Assembly: GCF_046237605.1 (NCBI RefSeq) | Contig: NZ_CP143542.1 | Location: forward strand, 2,418,001 to 2,482,000 | Direction: 5' to 3' | Source: Paraperibacillus marinus | GTDB taxonomy: Bacteria; Bacillota; Bacilli; Bacillales; DSM-1321 | Length of the DNA stretch: 64,000 bases | Shown: positions 9,103-16,594 of the stretch, piece by piece | Position numbering within the stretch: position 1 is the stretch's first letter | Layout of the letters: each line of letters opens with the position of its first letter | Made by a program: the position numbers and the translations under genes | The notes under the pieces: generated by a model | Databases searched by the model: none | Told to the model about the DNA's origin: nothing | Seen by the model: the letters and a program-made list of their open reading frames with translations, nothing else

Positions 9103-9267
9103 TACTTTTGTAAGTATTTATTTTAAAAGTTTTTTTGCTTGGTTATAGAATTTCTATACGGGTTAAAGTCTCTTGGCACCGGAGAATATATCGATTATGC
9201 ATTATTTGATTCTAGTTATTAAACAATAAAGAAGATGCAAAAAACTTGATTCTTATGTAGTAAAACT

Positions 9268-9490
9268 ATAACTCTATGTTTCAGCAAAATATCAGTTGCT
9301 TCTAAAGTGTTATTGCCAATTTAAGAAGAAGTGACTTCAGAACTCACATAGATTAATTGTTTATTTCTTTTTCTAATAAAAATTCCACCATTTTTTGATT
9401 TGTAATTCGAATAATTGCATAATCATTTTGCAATATTAAGTAGCCATCCTTAGTCAAAAATTTAGCATTGTTTCTTACGGTTAGGTTTCT
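9268..9490 (-). pseudogene. Truncated copy of the C2 gene N-terminus
   Basis: This stretch matches about 8455-8682, the first 70 to 75 codons of the leader-binding C protein, at high nucleotide identity, but has lost its start codon and carries frame disruptions. It lies behind precursor 2 exactly as the intact gene lies behind precursor 1. It is therefore the left arm of a tandem duplication of about 0.8 kb and is not expected to be functional. Confidence 0.75.
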
Positions 9491-9514
9491 ACTTTTTCAC
9501 TTCGTAAATTAGTA

Positions 9515-9868
9515 CGGACTATATTGGAGTTTCTTAATTAATATCTAAATATTTTTTGCTGGTGTATTTGGAATAACTACTAATTTGTTATTTTTTTTCT
9601 TAATGAATATACTGTTTTAGTTGTTGATGACCCTTGACATGTACAAGAAGAATAACATGATGAACAACCAGTAACTGGAGGATTACAAAAGGTGCAGCGA
9701 CTGCCATCTCCTGGTTTCTCTATAGCATAACCAATAACAACAGATCCGTATCCGAAGTTAGAATCCGATTGAGTTGATTGAGATTTTAAATCAGTAACTG
9801 ATGGTGGTGCTACTATTTCTTTAGCCAAACTTTATCCCCACCTTCCTTTTTATTCCAAATATAGTCCG
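9515..9868. repeat. Inverted repeat pair enclosing precursor 2
   Basis: CGGACTATATTGG at 9515-9527 and CCAAATATAGTCCG at 9855-9868 flank the second precursor just as in copy 1. Confidence 0.6.
9580..9828 (-). CDS. TOMM precursor peptide 2 (TTG start)
   Basis: An 82-residue paralogue of precursor 1. The leader is nearly identical (APPSVTDL, SQSTQSDS, FGYGSVVIGYA), and the C-terminal half from CYSSCTCQGSSTTKTVYS onward is conserved. The middle of the core differs: CTFCNPPVTGCSSC replaces a longer segment, shortening the gap between the second and third cysteine from 9 to 6 residues. Six cysteines are retained. The start codon aligned with the ATG of copy 1 is TTG at 9828, behind GGTGGGG, so output may be lower. 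Its own promoter is TTGAAA, 17 bases, TAACAT (9876-9904). Likely a second natural substrate. Confidence 0.78.
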   Translation of the reverse strand: MAKEIVAPPSVTDLKSQSTQSDSNFGYGSVVIGYAIEKPGDGSRCTFCNPPVTGCSSCYSSCTCQGSSTTKTVYSLRKKITN

Positions 9869-9875
9869 CTTTTCC

Positions 9876-9904
9876 ATGTTAACTAATTAATTGAAAATTT
9901 TCAA
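9876..9904 (-). promoter_or_regulatory. Promoter of TOMM precursor 2
   Basis: TTGAAA, a 17-base spacer and TAACAT on the minus strand. The -35 lies inside the perfect 14-base palindrome TTGAAAATTTTCAA, a possible operator that is only partly kept in copy 1. Confidence 0.45.
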
Positions 9905-10071
9905 TACTTTTGTAACTGTTTATCTTTGGAATTATTTTTTAAGTTTTTTTTGATAATACCTTCTTTATTCAGCTTGGTTATAGAAATTTTATGGGTATTA
10001 TAGTCTCTTGGCAGCCCAAGAATTGTATTTGTAAGATTTTTAGGTATTTGACTATAAAGAAGATGCAAAAA

Positions 10072-10106
10072 AGCCTGAATTCCTATTTTTAAAAGGAATT
10101 CAGGCT
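10072..10106 (-). terminator. Terminator upstream of the TOMM precursors
   Basis: A 13-bp stem (AGGAATTCAGGCT and its complement) followed on the minus strand by TTTTTT. It would end transcription of the short coiled-coil gene at 10197-10373. The upstream sequence of precursor 2 begins beyond it. Confidence 0.7.
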
Positions 10107-10196
10107 CTTAAAAAAATGTCAATAATCTATTTTTGTAATCACATGCTCTAGTAATCTTATGGAATTACCAATAAATCTCCATCTTCTGCAACCTTA

Positions 10197-10373
10197 TTAA
10201 AGCTCCCTAAGCTGCTGGTTCAATGAGGCTAATTCCTCTTCAATCTCACTCAGCTGTCTTTCCAGGGGAGAGATATTACCATTGACGGATTCCAGCTTTT
10301 CCAGGTCGTTCTGGAGGCGGATATAGTCTGATTTCAGGTCTTGGATTTTGTATTCGATATCTGATTTGGTCAT
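10197..10373 (-). CDS. Short coiled-coil protein (SE1832-like), copy A
   Basis: A 58-residue highly charged helical protein (begins MTKSDIEYKIQDLKSDY and ends NQQLREL) with heptad-like Leu/Ile spacing and a central NGNISPLE break. It resembles the short Bacillaceae proteins annotated SE1832 family, function unknown. An intact copy lies at 32763-32939 and a truncated one at 21957-22038. It is part of a module repeated three times in the window, each time just downstream of the 111-residue gene. The start has a G-rich site (GAGGCATCCCCC) upstream. Confidence 0.6.
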   Translation of the reverse strand: MTKSDIEYKIQDLKSDYIRLQNDLEKLESVNGNISPLERQLSEIEEELASLNQQLREL

Positions 10374-10453
10374 GGGGGATGCCTCTTTTCTTGTATTCGT
10401 TTTCCTGATTATATCAGGCTTTTTATCCCTATTGCTATTATCGTTTAAACCTG

Positions 10454-10789
10454 TTATTTAACAGTAAGCAAGTTAAACTCCATCAGAAAACTAGATAGTT
10501 CTTCAATAGACTGGAATTTAAAAGAATACCCATAAGGAATAGGAGTTTCCCCCGTATTGATTCTCTTGGGAAATCTCTTCAACGCTGTGCTGTGGGTTAA
10601 CCCCTTGGCTGCGTTTTTCAGCAAGAAAAAGTTCTCTACAGTGACGGGGTTTAACGCCACTGTAATTTCCTTATTGGGCAATAAATAGACTACTTGTTCT
10701 GTATGTACATTTTCCAATTCAACCGCTTTGCTTGTTTCTTGTTTGACTATAAAACTATTATTTGTAAAGATTTTCATGAACTCTTCCAA
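10454..10789 (-). CDS. Conserved 111-residue protein of unknown function, copy A
   Basis: Not recognised. Three full-length copies exist in the window (also 22330-22665 and 33116-33451), sharing KEITVALNPVTVEN, LTHSTALK, PKRINTGETPIPYGYS and LREFNLLT-like ends. It is soluble-looking and mixed alpha/beta with no signal peptide. In this copy the fifth residue region reads EEFMK. Starts are TTG (AGGAG about 8 bases upstream) in all copies, with an internal ATG four codons later as alternative. All three copies stay open over 111 codons while neighbouring copies of other genes decayed, suggesting selection or recent duplication. The hairpin at 10867-10920 lies upstream. Confidence 0.65.
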   Translation of the reverse strand: MEEFMKIFTNNSFIVKQETSKAVELENVHTEQVVYLLPNKEITVALNPVTVENFFLLKNAAKGLTHSTALKRFPKRINTGETPIPYGYSFKFQSIEELSSFLMEFNLLTVK

Positions 10790-10866
10790 AAAAACATCTC
10801 CTATTATGTAGTGTCACAGTATTCTCTCTGGAGTTATGCTTCCTCCTAAAGCGTTTTTGCATAAGC

Positions 10867-10920
10867 AAAAACACCTCCGATTCAGCACTTATAGTAAGTG
10901 TACCATTTCGAAGGTGTTTT
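10867..10920. repeat. Conserved hairpin upstream of the 111-residue gene, copy A
   Basis: An outer stem AAAACACCT/AGGTGTTTT and an inner stem CACTTA/TAAGTG form one long imperfect hairpin, present three times in the window in the same position. On the plus strand it ends in TTTT; on the minus strand it would end the regulator transcript (gene end 10935). Terminator function is likely, but its conservation beyond a terminator's needs is noted. Confidence 0.65.
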
Positions 10921-10934
10921 AGAATGTCTATTTA

Positions 10935-11738
10935 TTATTCTTTCCCTCTCACCTTTATCGCTTCAATGGTTTCGAGGTACAGCTTTTTCCTTTTACTTTC
11001 CGAAAGAAAATGCAGGCTGATCCGGTCAATCAAGTATAAGGTGCTGATGTCAAGGCCAGTTGAAATAAAGTTGTTTCTGAATGGATGCAGTGTCCAAAGG
11101 ACAGCATTTGACAGCTTGGTCAACGGAGATTCCCCATAGGCAGTGAAGGAAACGAGTTTAGCTCCTTTTTCTTTTGCCTTTTTTACGGATTGAAGCAGAT
11201 CTGTTGTCTGGCCTGACCGTGAGAAGGCGAGAATTAAATCCCCTTCCTGTAGCAGCGTGCTTCTTATGATCATGAGATGAGGATCAATGATCGCTTCTGA
11301 GATGAATCCCATCCTGCTCATCCGGTAGTTCAGCTCCTGTGCTGCAAGCCCTGAGCTCCCGATACCATAGATGAAAATCCTTTTGGCTTCATTGATCAAT
11401 TCTAAAACATCATTGAATGGCTTTGGCTCGGTGAGCTGCTGGACATTGCCGAGCATTTCCCGGTATGAGGAGAACAGCTTCTGTTCGATGTCCTCTTCTT
11501 CCCGAGCTGTTTCCATTCCGCCTGCCAGCCGGATCTTCAATTCAACAAAATTCCGGCAGGATATCCGCTTCGCAAACCGGGTGATCGTGCTTGTCGATAC
11601 CCCTGCTTTATCCGCAAGCTCCTGGATATGACTTTGGGAGGCTTCCTCCGGGTTAGTTAGAATATAATCAGCAATGTTTCGTTCTTTATCGGAAAGAGAT
11701 GAATAGATACTTTGTATGTCTTTCAGCAGTGAAGCCAT
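10935..11738 (-). CDS. MurR/RpiR-family transcriptional regulator
   Basis: A 267-residue sugar-phosphate-responsive regulator. An N-terminal helix-turn-helix (LADKAGVSTSTITRFAKRI, about residues 40-60) is followed by a C-terminal SIS domain (IFIYGIGSSGLAAQEL, about 125-140) that would bind a phosphosugar. The frame extends upstream, but ATG at 11738 has AAGGA about 8 bases away and avoids overlap with nanE. It is the last gene of a PTS-nanE-regulator operon and presumably controls it in response to N-acetylmannosamine-6-phosphate or a related ligand. A broken duplicate of its C-terminal two-thirds lies at 33610-34110. Confidence 0.85.
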   Translation of the reverse strand: MASLLKDIQSIYSSLSDKERNIADYILTNPEEASQSHIQELADKAGVSTSTITRFAKRISCRNFVELKIRLAGGMETAREEEDIEQKLFSSYREMLGNVQQLTEPKPFNDVLELINEAKRIFIYGIGSSGLAAQELNYRMSRMGFISEAIIDPHLMIIRSTLLQEGDLILAFSRSGQTTDLLQSVKKAKEKGAKLVSFTAYGESPLTKLSNAVLWTLHPFRNNFISTGLDISTLYLIDRISLHFLSESKRKKLYLETIEAIKVRGKE

Positions 11739-11751
11739 ATTTAACGTCCTT

Positions 11752-12432
11752 TTATCTTGGAATTTGAGCGACAAAGCGTGCTGTGATCTGCTGGGGACGG
11801 GTGATGGCGCCGCCTACTACAACCGAATGCACACCTATTTCAAATGCCCTTTTTACCATCTCAGGGGTCATGATATTTCCTTCCGCTATAACGGGAATCG
11901 AGATTTCCCTTTGTACTTCCTTTAGGAATGCAAAATCCTCATCGTATAATTTTCTTCCCTCAGTCTCGGAAGTATATCCGTATAGCGTAGTTGAAATACA
12001 GTCAAAGCCCAATTTTTCTGCTTGCTTTGCATCTTCAACAGTAGAAATGTCTGCCATCAATTGTACCTCAGGAGCATGACTCCGGGCAAATGAGACCAAG
12101 CTTTCCAGGGAAACCTGACCTGGCCTGTCACGGAGGGTAGCATCCATGGCGATCATCTCACAGCCGGACTCAATCAGCTCCTCCATCTCCTTTTGGGTGG
12201 CGGTGATAAACACTTCGCTGTCCTCATAATCCCTTTTTACAATGCCGACTACCGGCAGATTCACTTCTTTTTTGATGGCCATGATATCCTCTTTAGAATT
12301 GGCACGGATGCCTGCCGCTCCTCCATCTTTGGCAGCAAGAGCCAATTTGGACATGATATACGAACTGTGCAGTGGTTCATGTTCCAGCGCCTGACAGGAT
12401 ACCACCAGATTGTTGTGTATTTGTTTTAGCAT
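11752..12432 (-). CDS. nanE: N-acetylmannosamine-6-phosphate 2-epimerase
   Basis: A 226-residue TIM-barrel epimerase converting ManNAc-6-phosphate to GlcNAc-6-phosphate in the cytoplasm. Diagnostic segments are VSCQALEHEPLH at the N-terminus, GGAAGIRANS (about 37-46), LPVVGIVKRDY (about 59-69, with the catalytic Lys), IAMDATLRDRPG (about 94-105) and VIAEGNI/VVGGAITRP phosphate-binding loops near the C-terminus. Length is normal for the family. It starts one base after the PTS permease stop, so the three genes form one operon for amino-sugar uptake and entry into GlcNAc catabolism. No nanA or nagAB genes are near. Confidence 0.92.
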   Translation of the reverse strand: MLKQIHNNLVVSCQALEHEPLHSSYIMSKLALAAKDGGAAGIRANSKEDIMAIKKEVNLPVVGIVKRDYEDSEVFITATQKEMEELIESGCEMIAMDATLRDRPGQVSLESLVSFARSHAPEVQLMADISTVEDAKQAEKLGFDCISTTLYGYTSETEGRKLYDEDFAFLKEVQREISIPVIAEGNIMTPEMVKRAFEIGVHSVVVGGAITRPQQITARFVAQIPR

Positions 12433-12433
12433 A

Positions 12434-13972
12434 TTAATCCCCTACCATTTCCTCGATTTCATTCTTGATGATGGTTACTTCCGGTCCATAGATGACCTGG
12501 ACGCCATTCCCCTTCTTCACGACTCCCCGTGAACCTGTTTTTTTAAGTATCGCTTCATCGACAAGCGACACATCTTTTACAGAAACTCTTAATCTAGTGG
12601 CACAGCAATCAACATCCTGCAGGTTATCGCTTCCGCCAAGTCCCTGAATGATCGCCTCTGCCCGTTCACTCCTATTGGTCATGGTCACCCCTGCCTCCTC
12701 TTCAGCTTCGCGGCCCGGAGTTTTGAAGTTAAATTTCCTGATCAGGAATTTGAACGAGAAGTAATAAACAAAGAACCAGGGAATCCCGATTAAAGGCACG
12801 ATGACCCAGTTGGTTTTCGCATTTCCCTGCAGGATTCCGAATAAGATGAAATCAATGAATCCACCAGAGAAAGTCTGGCCGATGGTTATCTGGAAGATAT
12901 GGGCCAGCATAAAGGCCATTCCATCCAGGAAAGCATGGAGAACATACAGTGCAGGCGCAACAAACAGGAAGGAAAATTCAATAGGCTCCGTAATACCCGT
13001 TAAGAAGGAAGTAAGCGCTGCGGAAACAAGCAGGCCGGCCACTTTCTTTTTGTTCTCCGGTTTGGCTGTATGATACATCGCAAGACATGCACCGATCAAG
13101 CCGAACATCATGGTAATAAACCGGCCTGACATAAAGCGGGCCGTGCCGATATAGAACTGCTGTGTGGATGGATCAGCGAGCTGAGCGAAGAATATCCGCT
13201 GCGTTCCTTCCACAAGATTGCCATTCACCGTTAACGAACCGCCAAGACTTGTGGTCCAGAATGGCATGTAGAAAATATGATGAAGACCAAACGGCCCAAG
13301 CATACGAAGGACAAAACCGTAAATGAGGGTGCCGATATATCCGGTTGCCTCAACAAGGCCTCCCATGTTGAATATACCTTTTTGGATAAACGGCCATACG
13401 AAGAACACAATCACACCCAGGAAGATTGCCGCAAAGGACGCAATAATCGGTACAAAACGCGAGCCGCTAAAAAAACCAAGAAATTGCGGCAGCTGCTTTT
13501 TATTGTAGCGATTATGCAGCCAGGAGGTCATAATCCCGACCACCACACCACCGAACACCCCGGTCTCAAGCGTAGGAATACCAAGCGACATCCCCTGCCC
13601 GACCGCAGCCGGATTCTCTGTATTCATGTCCCCTGTAATCGTCAATAGCGCAGATATCGTTGCATTCATAACAAGAAACGCAAGCACTCCGGCTAAGCCG
13701 GCTGTTCCTTTATCCGATCTCGCCAGTCCGACAGATATCCCAACGGCGAACAGAAGCGCCAGATTAGCAAATACGACATTACCAGCACTCGACATAATTG
13801 TGAAAATAGCTTGCAGCCAGGAAACATCCAGAAACGGATAGGCCTTTACCGTGTTCGGATTGGATAAAGCACCGCCAATACCCAGCAGCAAACCGGCAGC
13901 AGGAAGCACCGCGATTGGAAGCATAAACGACTTCCCGAACTGCTGAGCTTTCTCGAAGAAATTATCCATCAT
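12434..13972 (-). CDS. PTS EIICB sugar permease, probably for an N-acetylated amino sugar
   Basis: A 513-residue glucose-superfamily PTS permease with membrane EIIC (about 1-400, about 10 hydrophobic segments, FMLPIAVLPAAGLLLGIGGA at the start and GITEPIEFSF, the conserved sugar-site motif) followed by a cytoplasmic EIIB domain with its phosphorylation cysteine in DVDCCATRLRV. No EIIA domain is fused, so a separate EIIA must serve it. ATG at 13972 follows AAGGGGG and is preferred to an upstream start. First gene of the operon with nanE and a RpiR regulator, so ManNAc is the most likely substrate; glucose, maltose or GlcNAc are alternatives. Domain order C-B differs from MurP. Confidence 0.85.
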   Translation of the reverse strand: MMDNFFEKAQQFGKSFMLPIAVLPAAGLLLGIGGALSNPNTVKAYPFLDVSWLQAIFTIMSSAGNVVFANLALLFAVGISVGLARSDKGTAGLAGVLAFLVMNATISALLTITGDMNTENPAAVGQGMSLGIPTLETGVFGGVVVGIMTSWLHNRYNKKQLPQFLGFFSGSRFVPIIASFAAIFLGVIVFFVWPFIQKGIFNMGGLVEATGYIGTLIYGFVLRMLGPFGLHHIFYMPFWTTSLGGSLTVNGNLVEGTQRIFFAQLADPSTQQFYIGTARFMSGRFITMMFGLIGACLAMYHTAKPENKKKVAGLLVSAALTSFLTGITEPIEFSFLFVAPALYVLHAFLDGMAFMLAHIFQITIGQTFSGGFIDFILFGILQGNAKTNWVIVPLIGIPWFFVYYFSFKFLIRKFNFKTPGREAEEEAGVTMTNRSERAEAIIQGLGGSDNLQDVDCCATRLRVSVKDVSLVDEAILKKTGSRGVVKKGNGVQVIYGPEVTIIKNEIEEMVGD

Positions 13973-13985
13973 TAATCCCCCTTCT

Positions 13986-14050
13986 TGAAAATGGTTTTCA
14001 TAAATTAGTGTAGATGATAATGAGTTAGATTTCAAGAAAGGGTTTTCATT
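13986..14050 (-). promoter_or_regulatory. Promoter and candidate operators of the PTS-nanE operon
   Basis: A minus-strand promoter (TTGAAA, 17 bases, TACACT) lies between two similar palindromic elements: TGAAAATGGTTTTCA at 13986-14000, just downstream of the start site, and TGAAAACCCTTTCTTGA near 14033-14050, overlapping the -35. Such paired sites suit binding by the operon's own RpiR regulator; the first also loosely resembles a cre site. Confidence 0.5.
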
Positions 14051-14251
14051 TATTGTTAGATGATTGTCATTTTTTTATTTTCATAGCCAAAACCTTTTGG
14101 ATTTGGCTGCTTTGTGAACCTTATATATTTACAAATTAGAACTGTGTTAAAATCTAGTAAAGAAATATGATGATCATATATACTCCTATAAGAATGCTCC
14201 TTATCAAGAGTAACCACATAAATAAAAACCCGCTTTTGAACCAAAATAAAA

Positions 14252-14290
14252 AACGCTAGAAACAGCATTTTACTGTAACTAGCATTTTTG
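14252..14290 (-). terminator. Terminator behind the tRNA-like remnant
   Basis: GCTAG and CTAGC arms with an inner CAG/CTG pair, followed on the minus strand by TTTTTT. It is the expected end of a tRNA transcript reading through 14295-14342. Confidence 0.5.
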
Positions 14291-14294
14291 TTTT

Positions 14295-14342
14295 TGATGA
14301 TCTGAGAGGGATTTGATCCCCCGACCCCTACCCTGTCAAAAT
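14295..14342 (-). tRNA. 3' half of a tRNA-Val-like gene (remnant)
   Basis: On the minus strand the sequence reads TTTTGACAGGGTAGGGGTC, then a T-arm GGGGG-ATCAAAT-CCCTC and an acceptor-like tail ending TCATCA. The first part matches the anticodon-to-variable region of Bacillus tRNA-Val(GAC). The 5' half, D-arm and matching acceptor strand are missing, and the T-loop begins with A instead of T, so it is not a working tRNA. A 3' tRNA fragment followed by a terminator is a common trace of site-specific integration at a tRNA gene. Confidence 0.4.
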
Positions 14343-14488
14343 AGTCCACTTTGTTCAAATAAGAAAAATAAATATAAACATCTATGAGAAAGGCTGTAAA
14401 TAAAGCCTTTTTCTTGTTTGTTAATGCAATTATTTTAATAAGATTATAAATTTCCTAAAAAGAAGAAGATTTTAGGAGGGACAATGCA

Positions 14489-14802
14489 ATGAACAAACCA
14501 ACTAAAAAGCAAATAACAGAAAAGGATAACAAGCTTGTGTACAAATGTATAGTCATCTTCTAGAAAGATCAAAAGAATACGGTCTTAAGAAAAAGTCTGC
14601 TGTACTTTGTACGAAGGTTCAATATGGGTGTTCTGACTAAAGAAATTCGATCTGAACCCGAAGTCCGTTTCCAGAAATGAAGGAGATACTTGAAAAAGCC
14701 GAATACTCTCAATAAAAAAGAGCATGGTTTACAAATGAAGTTAGTAAGTGAATTAGAACGATAAAATCCTACTTCCCAAGTATTACAGGAAGTAGGATTT
14801 TT
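14489..14802 (+). other. Decayed small gene plus terminator
   Basis: AGGAGGG at 14475 precedes an ATG at 14490 that opens only about 24 codons (MNKPTKKQITEKDNKLVYK...). Further coding-like fragments in shifted frames (for example EMKEILEKAEYS) follow up to about 14716. A strong 14-bp hairpin with T-run at 14763-14802 closes the unit. This looks like a former gene of about 70 codons broken by frameshifts. Product not recognised. I see nothing else between 14350 and 14910. Confidence 0.35.
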
Positions 14803-14911
14803 CGATTTTAGTACCCACAATACAATAATTAAAACTTGAAGTAGTCTGGGGAAATCGCATAATGTAATTAAATTAAAAATACTTAAAGTGCGCTAACACC
14901 TTATGATTCTA

Positions 14912-16132
14912 TCAACTTCTCACCAGACCATGAGGATCGATAACGAATTTTTTCGATGCCCCGTTATCAAATTCTGCATAGCCGCTAGGTGCTTCATCCA
15001 GAGAGATTAATGTCGCGTTAACCGCTTTGGCGATCTGCGCCCTGCCGCTCAAAATGGAATTCATCAGTTCCCTGTGATAGTTCATGACAGGTGTCTGCCC
15101 GGTAACAAATGTATGAGCCTTTGCCCAGCCTAACCCCAAACGGATTTTTAAGGTTCCGTGTTTGGCATCATCGTCAACCGCTCCCGGGTCTCCCGTTACA
15201 TACAGTCCGGGAATTCCAAGTCTTCCGCCTGCTCTAGTGACATCCATTATAGAGTTCAATACGGCAGCTGGAGCCTCCTCATCTGATCCTGCACCATGTC
15301 CATGAGCTTCAAAACCGACACAGTCCACAGCACAGTCCACTTCAGGTGCTCCCAGCAGCTGATCAATCTGCTCACCAAGATTGGCATGTTCACGTAAATT
15401 GACGGTTTCACATCCAAAGCTGCGGGCCTGGGCCAAACGTTCATCTATCAGATCCCCTACAATCACTCTGGATGCCCCTAATAGCTGGGCGGAATGGGCT
15501 GCTGCTAATCCAACAGGGCCAGCACCGGCTATGTAAACCGTAGAGCCTGTCTTTACTCCAGCAGAAACCGCACCATGATAGCCTGTCGGAAATATATCAG
15601 ACAGCATGGTCAAATCCAGGATCTTTTCCATAGCCAAATCTTTATCCGGAAACTTCAACAGCTGGAAATCTGCATAAGGGACCATTACATATTCTGATTG
15701 TCCGCCAACCCAGCCTCCCATATCTACATATCCATAGGCAGAACCTGCCCGGTCCGGATTCACATTTTCACATACATGGGTATTCCGTTCTTTACAGCTT
15801 CTACAGCGTCCGCAAGCAATGTTAAAAGGAACAGAAACTAAATCTCCCTTTTTAATGAATTCAACATCGCTTCCTACCTCAATTACCTCTCCTGTGATTT
15901 CATGGCCTAGTACCAGGCCGCTTGGCGCTGTCGTCCTTCCCCTTACCATGTGCTGGTCGCTTCCACAGATGTTTGTTGTAACAACCTTTAAAATAACACC
16001 ATGATTACACTTCCTGCCCACGTTCAAAGGGTTCACTCCGGGGCCGTCCTGCAGAACCAAATCCGGATAACTTATATCCCTTACTCCCACCTCACCTGGT
16101 TTCAGATAGACTACCGCACGATTTCCAGCCAT
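14912..16132 (-). CDS. fdhA: Glutathione-independent formaldehyde dehydrogenase (Zn-dependent)
   Basis: A 406-residue medium-chain Zn dehydrogenase oxidising formaldehyde to formate with NAD+, without glutathione. The catalytic zinc ligands lie in ICGSDQHM and LGHEITGEV, the structural zinc is bound by the four cysteines of CGRCRSCKERNTHVC (about 98-112), and the Rossmann motif is AGAGPVGLAAA (about 178-188). Length and the insertion after the structural zinc match the Pseudomonas-type enzyme (family also includes aldehyde dismutases). ATG at 16132 follows GGGAG. A strong promoter and perfect cre site lie upstream, implying CcpA repression on preferred sugars. It detoxifies formaldehyde from methylated compounds. 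Confidence 0.9.
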   Translation of the reverse strand: MAGNRAVVYLKPGEVGVRDISYPDLVLQDGPGVNPLNVGRKCNHGVILKVVTTNICGSDQHMVRGRTTAPSGLVLGHEITGEVIEVGSDVEFIKKGDLVSVPFNIACGRCRSCKERNTHVCENVNPDRAGSAYGYVDMGGWVGGQSEYVMVPYADFQLLKFPDKDLAMEKILDLTMLSDIFPTGYHGAVSAGVKTGSTVYIAGAGPVGLAAAHSAQLLGASRVIVGDLIDERLAQARSFGCETVNLREHANLGEQIDQLLGAPEVDCAVDCVGFEAHGHGAGSDEEAPAAVLNSIMDVTRAGGRLGIPGLYVTGDPGAVDDDAKHGTLKIRLGLGWAKAHTFVTGQTPVMNYHRELMNSILSGRAQIAKAVNATLISLDEAPSGYAEFDNGASKKFVIDPHGLVRS

Positions 16133-16173
16133 ACAAAAATCACACTCCCAAAATGTATTGGTAAAGCCGCATT

Positions 16174-16225
16174 TGTAAACGCTCTCATGTAGTCCCTATT
16201 ATACTGTTTAATTAGAGTTTATCAA
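16174..16225 (-). promoter_or_regulatory. fdhA promoter with perfect cre site
   Basis: Minus-strand TTGATA (16220-16225), a 16-base spacer and TATAAT (16198-16203), followed just downstream by TGTAAACGCTCTCA (16174-16187), which matches the cre consensus TGWAANCGNTNWCA at every fixed position. A cre at this place normally means repression by CcpA. The rest of 16226-16510 shows no supported gene. Confidence 0.75.
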
Positions 16226-16515
16226 AATTATAAGTTCTGAATAGATTGTGAAAATGGCTTTTCTGCCAAGCACCTATTTCTAAACCAACAGTACGACAAG
16301 ATGGACGACCATCTGAACTAACACCTATATCGTTTTTCACCATTATTCTTTTGAAGAAGTTAAGATAGAAATGTTTTTGAGAGAAGGCTTGATTTATGCT
16401 GAAATTTGAATAATTTGATTTATCAAAGATCAGCAATGTTTTAAACCTTAAATGGATGATTAAAGTAATGATGAAACCCACGTAAGACACGATGTATATG
16501 CTCTAAAAAAAATAC

Positions 16516-16550
16516 AAAAAGGAAAAGAGCCGTCTCTCTTTTCCCTTTTT
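16516..16550 (-). terminator. Terminator of the SDR gene
   Basis: An A-rich/T-rich long stem (AAAAGAG with CTCTTTT at its core), ending on the minus strand in TTTTT beyond the SDR stop. It also faces the fdhA promoter region. Confidence 0.65.
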
Positions 16551-16594
16551 ATCAACAGTGCCATACCACAGGTTAAAAGAACTGGATCAAGCGT

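Noticed and set aside
8771..9828. Heterocycloanthracin/sonorensin-type precursors
   Set aside because: Those have long Cys-Gly-x repeats; here the core has CxxC and CxC pairs with Ser/Thr and a different leader.
12434..13972. MurNAc-specific permease MurP
   Set aside because: MurP has the EIIB domain first; this protein is C then B and the neighbour is nanE, not murQ.
14056..14358. 100-codon minus-strand open frame
   Set aside because: It runs through the tRNA-like fragment and its terminator, and its GVGGSNPS-type translation is a usual by-product of tRNA sequence. No ribosome site.
14569..14820. 83-codon minus-strand open frame
   Set aside because: Antisense to a decayed plus-strand gene and includes its terminator; composition unlike a protein.
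16212..16490. 92-codon minus-strand frame between fdhA and the SDR gene
   Set aside because: It lies across the fdhA promoter region, has no ribosome site and shows no family features.
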